Virus record (IMG/VR): IMGVR_UViG_3300011116_000709
Span: 1 to 64,000 of that record
From: a virus
DNA length: 64,000 bases
Reading direction: 5' to 3' (one strand)
Shown here: in pieces, positions 47,090-53,503 of the stretch
How positions within the stretch are numbered: position 1 is the stretch's first letter
How the letters are laid out: every line of letters begins with the position of its first letter
Translations under genes and position numbers: made by a program
Notes under the pieces: generated by a model
Databases searched by the model: none
What the model was told of the DNA's origin: nothing
The model's input: the letters and a program-made list of their open reading frames with translations, nothing else

Positions 47090-47532
47090 TGCCCTATAAA
47101 GGATATTTTTCGCCAACAAACCCGTCCAAGTATATTGGAAACCCTACACAGATTGTGTATCGTTCCATGTGGGAACGGAGATTTATGAAATTCTGTGATT
47201 TGAGCGAAACAGTGATCCGATGGGGGTCAGAAGAGGTTGTTATACCGTACATCAGCCCACTAGACCGCAAACCACACCGCTACTATGTGGATTTTATTGT
47301 AGAGATGCGAACGGCTGAAGGTGGTGTGAAAACCATGCTCATAGAAGTAAAGCCCAAAAAACAAACACGAGAACCCAAGAAGCCCAAGCGGCAGTCGCGG
47401 AACTATATCTACGAAGCCCAAACATGGATCACAAACAAGGCTAAATGGGCAGCAGCCAAAACTGCTGCGGAGTCTCGTGGATGGGAGTTCCGAGTACTTA
47501 CCGAAGACGATCTGTTCAGGCACAAACAATGA
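47089..47532 (+). CDS. 4: head completion protein gp4
   Basis: Head completion protein with an endonuclease-like fold (T4 gp4, 150 aa; here 147 aa). Signature: YKGYFSPTNPSKYIGNPTQI, VYRSMWERRFMKFCDLSETV, IRWGSEEVVIPYISPLDRKP, RYYVDFIVEM, MLIEVKPKKQTREPK. The DFIVEM...IEVKPKK arrangement is the PD-(D/E)xK nuclease core seen in this family. It is the first gene of a plus-strand operon and overlaps the next gene as ATGA. Confidence 0.93.
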   Translation: MPYKGYFSPTNPSKYIGNPTQIVYRSMWERRFMKFCDLSETVIRWGSEEVVIPYISPLDRKPHRYYVDFIVEMRTAEGGVKTMLIEVKPKKQTREPKKPKRQSRNYIYEAQTWITNKAKWAAAKTAAESRGWEFRVLTEDDLFRHKQ

Positions 47533-48125
47533 TTGAACAAAAACAAGTAAAAGAACTGCAAGAACTACTGCAAGAAACTGTTGCGGGGCTTGGTGGAACC
47601 GACCAATCGTATCTGCAACTACTAAAATATTTGAACGGCATCGGAGAGTTGCGAATTCCTTCACGGCTCATGGCAGGGCAGATGGTATTTTTTAAATACA
47701 AACCACAAGACGACAGGTTTCTAGGCTCATCCAAAGCGTATGATGTGTTTCCCCTAGTAATAATAACAAAGGTACACAAAGACGGATTTGAAGGGCTAAA
47801 TCTGCACTACATTGCCCACAAGTGGAGACGGCAACTGTTTACGGCTATTGAAAAAAGCCTGCCCATGAAAAAGAGCGGAGACAAATCACTTACCCGTTTG
47901 GGGGTATCATATGATCGCTTGAATGGGCCTAGAAGATTTGGCTTCTTCAAGCCATGCTACCGACGATATGTAATAGGTGGGCTTCGCAAGCGTCCGATTC
48001 AAATACCTATGGAATTTTGGGATGTGTTGGTTGATGTGGATTTGGCTCTGTTTGTAAAGGGGCGGAAGATGGGTATTCGTCGTATGTCATACAACTCGTA
48101 TGTGCAATCAGGAAACAATCCATGA
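47529..48125 (+). CDS. conserved T4-type phage protein, 198 aa (possible DNA end/neck protein)
   Basis: A basic protein with the conserved pattern KYKPQDDRFLGSSKAYDVFP, then LVIITKVHKDGFEGLNLHYI and a C-terminal FGFFKPCYRRYVIGGLRKRP / IPMEFWDVLV. I recall this pattern from many T4-superfamily phages, where it lies beside gp4, but cannot name a proven function; a gp2-type DNA end-protector role is possible from position. The ATG at 47529 overlaps the gp4 stop (ATGA); a longer reading frame from 47445 lies inside gp4 and is rejected. It overlaps gp54 by 4 nt. Confidence 0.7.
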   Translation: MIEQKQVKELQELLQETVAGLGGTDQSYLQLLKYLNGIGELRIPSRLMAGQMVFFKYKPQDDRFLGSSKAYDVFPLVIITKVHKDGFEGLNLHYIAHKWRRQLFTAIEKSLPMKKSGDKSLTRLGVSYDRLNGPRRFGFFKPCYRRYVIGGLRKRPIQIPMEFWDVLVDVDLALFVKGRKMGIRRMSYNSYVQSGNNP

Positions 48126-48877
48126 CTTACATTCCTTCAAACATAAACGAAATGATGGGCGAAATCTATCGGGACAGCCTGATATACGCCAATCGTTTTG
48201 AAATGGTGATAAACACCCCTGCAATATTTGCGTATCGCCCAGCATCTCAAAAGCAGATGACTCTGCGTTGCAACTCTGCATCTATTCCCGGCAGATCGCT
48301 GACAACGCAGAACTACAGATTCTATGGGCCACAACGACAGTTTCCAACCGAACCTTTGTATTCGGGTGATCTTGCTCTAACTTATATTCTGTCTGCTGAT
48401 CTAAAAGAACGAGCATATTTTGAAGAATGGTTAAATTTCATTTGCAATCCATCAAACTACAAGTTTTCATTCTATGATGAGTACACCACATCAGGAGTGA
48501 TAAACATTCTAGACAAAACAGATCAAGTTGTATACTCTGCAACCATTGAAGAGATGTATCCCAAACAAATTGGAGAAATTGCTCTAGGGTACGAAAAAGA
48601 CAATGAGTTTTTGACTCAAGACATAGTTCTTGCGTACAGAAAATACACACCGGCAACCACAGCAGTTTCAAATCCACCAACAACAAGCCAAGCAGCGGCA
48701 GCACAACAACTAACACCTTCTGGACTGATACCACCACAGTTCTCTCAATTCCTACGCCCATTACAACAGACTGCTTCACGAGTACAGCAAGTTTTTGGTA
48801 TAGATCCCAAAACAGGACGAGTAAACAGATACGGAAGCGATGGCAGCGTAAACGGAGTAATAAACGGTCAAGGTTGA
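48122..48877 (+). CDS. 54: baseplate-tail tube junction protein gp54
   Basis: Tube-fold protein at the base of the tail tube on which gp48 and gp19 assemble. Signature residues: ANRFEMVINTPAIFAYRPAS, MTLRCNSASIPGRSLTTQNY, FYGPQRQFPTEPLYSGDLAL, and ERAYFEEWLNFICNPSNYKF ending with DIVLAYRKYTP. The 251-aa length is shorter than T4 gp54 (320), and a Gln/Ala/Thr-rich C-terminal tail follows. gp54 and gp48 share the fold; the missing N-terminal helical part makes gp54 the better match. ATG at 48122 overlaps the preceding gene. Confidence 0.8.
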   Translation: MTYIPSNINEMMGEIYRDSLIYANRFEMVINTPAIFAYRPASQKQMTLRCNSASIPGRSLTTQNYRFYGPQRQFPTEPLYSGDLALTYILSADLKERAYFEEWLNFICNPSNYKFSFYDEYTTSGVINILDKTDQVVYSATIEEMYPKQIGEIALGYEKDNEFLTQDIVLAYRKYTPATTAVSNPPTTSQAAAAQQLTPSGLIPPQFSQFLRPLQQTASRVQQVFGIDPKTGRVNRYGSDGSVNGVINGQG

Positions 48878-48885
48878 TATAAATA
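48878..48885 (+). promoter_or_regulatory. late promoter (consensus) for gp26-like/tape-measure genes
   Basis: TATAAATA, an exact T4 late box, directly after the gp54 stop codon and 30 nt before the ATG at 48916. Confidence 0.8.
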
Positions 48886-48915
48886 TAATACCTCATTTAT
48901 TTGAACGGAGATAGT

Positions 48916-49626
48916 ATGGAAAAACTGAAACTGATTCCTTCGCAAGTGCCGTCGTATACCATGACTCTGCCCGTATCAGGGATTGTGGCAAAATACAGAC
49001 CATTCCTAGTCAAAGAAGAAAAAGTACTACTCGTAGCCGCACAGTCTGGTGACATGAATCAGATAGTGGACGCTATGCGTAATATCATTTCTGCGTGCAC
49101 CAACGGGCTACTAGACACTAAAAAACTGTGCACAGCCGATTCAGAGTATGCGTTTTTACAAATACGCATGAAGTCTGTGGGAGAAGAAGTCAAACCCCAA
49201 ATTACCTGCTCCAAGTGCAACAACAAGACCAGCATAAAGATCAATCTGCAAGAGGTAAAGGTAAAGAAGGTTGAGAAAGAAGCGGTTGATTCCACAGTAA
49301 AGATAACCGACAACATATCATTGGTTCTTCGGTATCCGTCCATGCACGATGTGGACTACAGCAAAACCGAAATTGACGCTATCTTTGGTGTGGCTAAAGA
49401 TTGTATTGAAAGCGTAATATTTGACGATGCTGTTCATAGCCACGACGAGATTGATCCAAAGGAGTTGTCAGACTTTGTGGACAATCTGCTACCCGAGCAA
49501 TTTGAGCAGATAATGAAATTTGTCAAAACCACTCCTGAACTCCACTACTCCTTTAAATACATCTGCCCGTCTTGCAAGGAAAAGGTGGAAACGGAGGTGA
49601 AGTCTGTCTCCGATTTTTTTCAATAG
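48916..49626 (+). CDS. gp26-like baseplate hub protein (0-frame product)
   Basis: A 236-aa protein of the T4 baseplate hub gp26 type (T4 gp26, 208 aa). The N-terminus (LIPSQVPSYTMTLPVSGIVA, KYRPFLVKEEKVLLVAAQSG) and the segment GLLDTKKLCTADSEYAFLQI are typical. It carries two Cys pairs, CSKC (about residue 98) and CPSC (about 218), suggesting a zinc ribbon. The ATG at 48916 is preceded by CGGAG; a TTG at 48901 is rejected. The gene ends in GAT TTT TTT CAA TAG, a slippery site that would allow a -1 frameshift into the next reading frame. Confidence 0.8.
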   Translation: MEKLKLIPSQVPSYTMTLPVSGIVAKYRPFLVKEEKVLLVAAQSGDMNQIVDAMRNIISACTNGLLDTKKLCTADSEYAFLQIRMKSVGEEVKPQITCSKCNNKTSIKINLQEVKVKKVEKEAVDSTVKITDNISLVLRYPSMHDVDYSKTEIDAIFGVAKDCIESVIFDDAVHSHDEIDPKELSDFVDNLLPEQFEQIMKFVKTTPELHYSFKYICPSCKEKVETEVKSVSDFFQ

Positions 49627-49808
49627 CACTCTGCCATAACACACTGGCAGCGTATTATAACACTAATTTTTCACTAATGCAGCACCACAAGTACTCTCTA
49701 TCTGAAATAGAGAACCTACTGCCTTGGGAGCGTGAAGTATACATAAATTTGTTAATACAATTCTTGAAAGAAGAGAAAGAACGAGCCAAACGACAAGGGC
49801 ATCAGTAA
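48916..49808 (+). CDS. predicted -1 frameshift fusion: gp26-like + 62-aa extension
   Basis: Reading 48916-49620 and then re-reading base 49620 in the -1 frame to the TAA at 49806-49808 gives a 297-aa fusion. The extension begins SIALCHNTLAAYYNTNF and contains SLSEIENLLPWEREVYINLL, which looks protein-like and, as I recall, is conserved in T4-type phages. The downstream frame has no ribosome binding site before its only ATG (49678), yet is open through the overlap. It ends directly at the tape measure ATG (TAAATG). This is the arrangement of tail assembly chaperone pairs (lambda G/GT). The frameshift itself is inferred from sequence. Confidence 0.72.
49614..49650 (+). promoter_or_regulatory. 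-1 ribosomal frameshift signal
   Basis: The heptamer T_TTT_TTT (49614-49620) is in register with the gp26-like frame. After a 10-nt spacer that contains the 0-frame TAG comes a 6-bp perfect stem CTGCCA/TGGCAG (49631-49636 and 49645-49650) with an 8-nt loop, extendable by two outer pairs across a mismatch. Confidence 0.75.
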
Positions 49809-52106
49809 ATGGCAAAAAAAGGTTCAGGTAGGGGAAGACGAGGTGCTGTTCCACGAGTAGGTGGACGGTTTGCCAAAACCACACCCGTAACCGTGACTCC
49901 ACCTACACCTCCTGCGGCAACTGTTGAATCCGCAGCAGTAGAGGTTGATAAAAAAATTGGTATTCTGGAAGCCCTGTTAGAAAAACAAAAAGAACTAACT
50001 GGCGGCGAAACCGAACTGTCTACGGCTGTTCTTGGCAAAGGCGGAACCAAAGGCGTTCGTGCTCAAATTGAAGATTTGGTACGAGAAAACCGAGAGCGTC
50101 TTCAAGACCTAGACGATCCCAATAACGCTGCTAATTTTGCTGTTATTGAATCTGCACTTGCTCTATCTGAACGAGCGGTTCGCTCCAAAGACCGAAAAGA
50201 ACAAGTAGACATATACAATAAACTAAAATTCATAAGACAGGTTGCGGAGAAAACCACAGGTGAAAAATCTGATATTACTCAAAAAGTATCAGAGATAATC
50301 AAACCTGTTGAAACTGTTCTTCAAAGAAAAACAGGATTTGCTGCATTTGCCAAAGAACGATTTGCAGAAAAAGTAAAGGCTGTTCCCGAAGCCGTAGTTC
50401 GTCAAATTCCTCTGGTTGGGGGATTGATTGGTGATTACCTGCAAGAAAAACGAGCAGGGCGTGAAGAACTAGAGGCTTATGCAGGAAGACGGATTGAAAG
50501 TATTTCTCAAGCAGGCAGCAAAACCAACGAACTAGAACGAATCCTCACAGGAAGAGGAGGTGGAGGTGGTGGTCTTCCTCCGTTTAGAGGAGCGTCTACA
50601 GTAGGAGGAATGTTTGGTGGTGCTGCTGGTGCTGGTCTAGCAGGAATAGCAGCAGGAGACAAAGGCACACTTGGTCAGATTGCAGCGGATGTACGAGCCA
50701 TCAAAGACCGAATCGTTACCAAACGATCAGGCACAGAAGGATTAAAAGAAAAAGAGTCCGCACTAAAGGCTGTTGCTTCTGCTGCCAAAAGTGACGAGAA
50801 ACAAAAAGGATTGTTTGGTGGGTTAGGTAAAACCTTGTCGGGGCTTTTGGGTGGAGGTGGCTTATTAGGAATGCTTGGTGGAATGTTTGGAATGGGAGGT
50901 GGAGGTGGAGCAGATGGACAACCCGGAATAATGTCATCTGTAACAGATTGGGCAACCGATAAAGCAACCGATTGGGGATTAAAGAAAGCATGGCAAGGCA
51001 CTAAAAATGTGGCATCCAAAGCATGGCAAGGCACTAAAGGACTTGCATCAAAAGCATGGCAAGGCACTAAAGGACTTGCATCAAAAGCATGGCAGGGAAC
51101 AAAATCTATGCTTGGATTTGGTGCTAATGCTGGTGAAAGTGCTGCAAAGGGTGCTGTTAGTGCTGCTGAAAGTGCGGCTGGTGGTGCTGCAAAGGGTGCT
51201 GTTAGTGCTGCTGAAAGTGCGGCTGGTGGTGCTGCAAAGGGTGCTGTTAGTGCTGCTGAAACAGTTGCAGAAAATAAGTCGTGGTGGAAAAGTGCATGGG
51301 AAGGCACTAAAAACATGGCATCTAAAGGATGGGAAGGTGCAAAATCTGCTGGAAGTGCTACATGGGAGGCGGGAAAAGCCGTAGCAAGCGAAGCAGCAGC
51401 AGTAGCAGAAGCCGTAGCACATCCAACCACTTTTTTGAAAGGAAATATGGGCAAAATTTTGGGCGGGATGAAATCTCTTGGCCCAATTACTGCTGCTCTT
51501 GAAGGACTTATAGGTGCATTTAATATTTACAGCATCAAGAATGATCCTAATCTTGGACCAGAAGAAAAGAAAGAAGCCATCGGAGCAGAAATAGCAAAAC
51601 GGTTTGGTTCTGCTATTGGAGGAATAATTGGAGGTGGTCTTGGAACCGCTATTGGGCCAGTTGGAACTGTTCTCGGTGGATTGGCTGGTGCTCTTGGTGG
51701 AGAGTGGGTAGGCAATCAAATCGCTGATTTGGTAGGACCAAAAGGCATATATGATTTTGTCGCATCAATACCCGCAGTAGGCGATCTTATAAAAGTAGAT
51801 GGTGGAACTCCGTCTGCAACACCAGAAGGATCAACAGCAACAGGAAGTATTTCACCCACACCAACATCAGCAACACCCGCAGGACAGCAGGCAAATGCTA
51901 TGGAAATGAATCGTCGCGGAGTAGAAGAAGTACGAGATTATGCTGCAAAACAATCTCAAGCACAGGCAGCATTTGTAAGCCAACAAAGAACAGCAGCAGC
52001 AAACATGTACAATCAAAACAATACAGTTGTAAACAATTATAATGACGATCTGCGTGTTCGCAACAGCGAATCTACTCTAAAAAACATGGAGCGTAGCACT
52101 CTATAA
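49809..52106 (+). CDS. tail tape measure protein (gp29-like)
   Basis: A 765-aa protein that would set tail length and be ejected ahead of DNA. It starts with a basic Gly/Arg-rich segment (KKGSGRGRRGAVPR), then helices, several Gly-rich hydrophobic stretches (about residues 340-360 and 600-645, the latter GGIIGGGLGTAIGPVGTVLG), and two tandem repeats (11-aa AWQGTK units and 15-aa AAKGAVSAAESAAGG units). It ends in a Gln/Asn-rich tail. T4 gp29 is 590 aa. Position directly after the frameshift pair, length and hydrophobic pattern support the call; there is no single diagnostic motif. ATG abuts the TAA of the frameshift extension. Confidence 0.82.
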   Translation: MAKKGSGRGRRGAVPRVGGRFAKTTPVTVTPPTPPAATVESAAVEVDKKIGILEALLEKQKELTGGETELSTAVLGKGGTKGVRAQIEDLVRENRERLQDLDDPNNAANFAVIESALALSERAVRSKDRKEQVDIYNKLKFIRQVAEKTTGEKSDITQKVSEIIKPVETVLQRKTGFAAFAKERFAEKVKAVPEAVVRQIPLVGGLIGDYLQEKRAGREELEAYAGRRIESISQAGSKTNELERILTGRGGGGGGLPPFRGASTVGGMFGGAAGAGLAGIAAGDKGTLGQIAADVRAIKDRIVTKRSGTEGLKEKESALKAVASAAKSDEKQKGLFGGLGKTLSGLLGGGGLLGMLGGMFGMGGGGGADGQPGIMSSVTDWATDKATDWGLKKAWQGTKNVASKAWQGTKGLASKAWQGTKGLASKAWQGTKSMLGFGANAGESAAKGAVSAAESAAGGAAKGAVSAAESAAGGAAKGAVSAAETVAENKSWWKSAWEGTKNMASKGWEGAKSAGSATWEAGKAVASEAAAVAEAVAHPTTFLKGNMGKILGGMKSLGPITAALEGLIGAFNIYSIKNDPNLGPEEKKEAIGAEIAKRFGSAIGGIIGGGLGTAIGPVGTVLGGLAGALGGEWVGNQIADLVGPKGIYDFVASIPAVGDLIKVDGGTPSATPEGSTATGSISPTPTSATPAGQQANAMEMNRRGVEEVRDYAAKQSQAQAAFVSQQRTAAANMYNQNNTVVNNYNDDLRVRNSESTLKNMERSTL
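50988..51119 (+). repeat. 33-bp tandem repeat in tape measure gene
   Basis: Four copies of a 33-bp unit starting with GCATGGCA(A/G)GG at 50988, 51021, 51054 and 51087, in frame, encoding the 11-residue unit AWQGTKGLASK. The two middle copies are nearly identical at DNA level, suggesting recent duplication. Confidence 0.85.
51141..51262 (+). repeat. 45-bp tandem repeat in tape measure gene
   Basis: Copies of a 45-bp unit begin GCTGCAAAGGGTGCTG at 51141, 51186 and 51231, with the third partial. They encode the 15-residue unit AAKGAVSAAESAAGG. The first two copies are essentially identical. Confidence 0.85.
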
Positions 52107-52110
52107 AAGA

Positions 52111-52137
52111 AAAAGGCACACCGAAGTGTGCCTCTTT
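52111..52137 (-). terminator. bidirectional terminator between tape measure and gp32
   Basis: Perfect 8-bp stem AGGCACAC/GTGTGCCT (52114-52121, 52126-52133). On the minus strand the loop is TTCG and a TTTTTCTTTT tract follows, an excellent terminator for gp32. On the plus strand the loop is CGAA and only CTTTC follows, so it is weaker for the tape measure transcript. Confidence 0.9.
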
Positions 52138-52157
52138 CATGCTGCTAGGCAGGTGGC

Positions 52158-53102
52158 TTACTCGTCGCCAGCCAACTTCTCAAAGTAAGAGAGCGAATCC
52201 TCTACCTCGTCATCGGACTCAACAACCCGCTTGATCTCCTTCTTGGGAGCAGGAGGAGCAGGCTTCCGCGTTTGGGGACGCGGTGTCTCGTCTTCATCAT
52301 CAAAAGAGGCAGATTCCGCACCGCCCTTTGCAGCGGACTCGTTGACAGAAGCACGGATATCACCACCGAGAACCTCGTGGAGCCGTGTCTTCAACTCGTC
52401 GTAAGACTTGAAATTCTTGGGATCGGTGAACTCCTTGAGAGGATACTGCTTCTTCCACAACTCCTCTAGAGCCTTGTCATCACCGCCCATCAGGGGAGCC
52501 GCTTCTGCAAACTCACTACGCTCGTAGTTCACATAGCCGTCCACCTGACGAATCTTCAACTTGAAGTCTGCACCACCCCAGAAGTCGAACGGATTCATGG
52601 GCTTCTCGTCCTGATACTCAGGATTCATAGCACTCTGAATCTTCTCAAAAATCTTCTTTCCGTAGCGATACAGGAACACCTTGCCCTCGTTTTCAGGATT
52701 CTTGGGGTCGCTGACCACGAGAATGTTGCTGACATACGACAGGCGACGCTTGCGGTCACGAGCCAACTTCTTGTCCTCGTCGCTGCCGCTGTTCCACAAC
52801 TGCGAATTCAGTTCTGAAACCGGATCCTTTAGACCGATGGTAGTGAGCGAATTCTCAATGTACCAACCGCCCGGACCGCGGAAACCGTGATTCCACACCC
52901 GTGCCCACGGCAGGTCTTCGCCTTCAACCGCAGGCAGGAAACGGATAACCGCGAATCCGTTGGAAGTCTTGTCTAGTGTGGGCTTCCAAAATCGGTCGTC
53001 CTTGTAGGACTCTGAACGCTTGTTCAGTTTCTCCATTTCAGCCGCAAGCGACTGATACGAGGTGGGCGACTTGGAACGATTCTTCATATCCTTGAAACTC
53101 AT
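52158..53102 (-). CDS. 32: single-stranded DNA-binding protein gp32
   Basis: Coats single-stranded DNA in replication and recombination. The 314-aa protein (T4 301) has an N-terminal basic segment with Ser/Thr (KNRSKSPTS, like the T4 LAST motif), the OB-fold core (DDRFWKPTLDKTSNGFAVIR, FLPAVEGEDLPWARVWNHGF, RRLSYVSNILVVSDPKNPEN), and an acidic C-terminus (DDEVEDSLSYFEKLAGDE) for partner binding. The zinc-binding Cys residues of T4 gp32 are absent; there is no Cys in the protein. ATG at 53102 with AAGGAG upstream. It has both a sigma70-type and a late promoter. Confidence 0.95.
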   Translation of the reverse strand: MSFKDMKNRSKSPTSYQSLAAEMEKLNKRSESYKDDRFWKPTLDKTSNGFAVIRFLPAVEGEDLPWARVWNHGFRGPGGWYIENSLTTIGLKDPVSELNSQLWNSGSDEDKKLARDRKRRLSYVSNILVVSDPKNPENEGKVFLYRYGKKIFEKIQSAMNPEYQDEKPMNPFDFWGGADFKLKIRQVDGYVNYERSEFAEAAPLMGGDDKALEELWKKQYPLKEFTDPKNFKSYDELKTRLHEVLGGDIRASVNESAAKGGAESASFDDEDETPRPQTRKPAPPAPKKEIKRVVESDDEVEDSLSYFEKLAGDE

Positions 53103-53166
53103 GCGTATCTCCTTGTACTTGTTGTACTGTGTGTGTTTGTATGTTGACGAACAATTCAGACACAGG

Positions 53167-53174
53167 TATTTAGG
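53167..53174 (-). promoter_or_regulatory. late promoter box for gp32
   Basis: Minus strand CCTAAATA, just downstream of the sigma70-type -10 box and about 65 nt before the gp32 start. Confidence 0.6.
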
Positions 53175-53176
53175 TA

Positions 53177-53205
53177 ACTATACCTCAAGCCCTGCGGGTT
53201 GTCAA
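53177..53205 (-). promoter_or_regulatory. strong sigma70 promoter for gp32
   Basis: Minus strand TTGACA (53205-53200), 17-nt spacer, TATAGT (53182-53177). A near-consensus early promoter that would give host-polymerase expression of gp32 before late genes. Confidence 0.85.
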
Positions 53206-53208
53206 GTG

Positions 53209-53451
53209 TCAAATAGGAAGTTTTGCCTTCTTGGGGAGCAGATTTAGATTCTGCCCTTCAGCCCGTATCTTTTCAATTATAGGCTTGTTCAAAAATTTAG
53301 CAGCCACCTGTGGCTCTATGCCGTATCGCTCACACACCGCAATCACCGAGTCAATATACGAAACTCCGTATTTTTGAGCGTGAGTTTCTACTTCTTTAGG
53401 AAAACGAGCGTTATTGACTTCCATTTCAGACCTACTTTCAATTTTATACAT
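53209..53451 (-). CDS. 33: late transcription coactivator gp33
   Basis: T4 gp33 bridges RNA polymerase and the sliding clamp to activate late promoters. This 80-aa protein matches the shorter cyanophage-type gp33: YIDSVIAVCERYGIEPQVAA, then IIEKIRAEGQNLNLLPKKAK ending LPI. It is adjacent to gp32, as gene 33 is near gene 32 in T4. The first ATG (53451) lies too close to a late box for a leader; the second ATG (53424, MEVNNARFPK) has a weak TAGG ahead and may be the true start, giving 71 aa. Confidence 0.8.
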   Translation of the reverse strand: MYKIESRSEMEVNNARFPKEVETHAQKYGVSYIDSVIAVCERYGIEPQVAAKFLNKPIIEKIRAEGQNLNLLPKKAKLPI

Positions 53452-53452
53452 A
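53445..53452 (+). promoter_or_regulatory. possible late promoter for plus-strand virion genes
   Basis: TATACATA on the plus strand, one mismatch from the T4 late box, about 50 nt before the ATG at 53504. Overlaps the gp33 start region. Confidence 0.4.
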
Positions 53453-53461
53453 AGTTAGCAG

Positions 53462-53469
53462 TATTTAGG
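53462..53469 (-). promoter_or_regulatory. late-type box upstream of gp33
   Basis: Minus strand CCTAAATA, 10 nt before the first gp33 ATG. If used, the transcript would start between the box and that ATG. Confidence 0.5.
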
Positions 53470-53503
53470 ATTCTAACACCCCCAAGACGGAGCAAAATAT
53501 CCA

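Noticed and set aside
50988-51262. CRISPR-like array.
   Set aside because: The repeats are directly adjacent without spacers, in frame with the tape measure gene, and encode 11- and 15-residue protein repeats.
50675-51719. Large minus-strand open frames (259 and 212 aa) opposite the tape measure gene.
   Set aside because: They are shadows caused by the low-complexity repeats (Ala/Pro- and Ser/Phe-rich products) and have no start signals.
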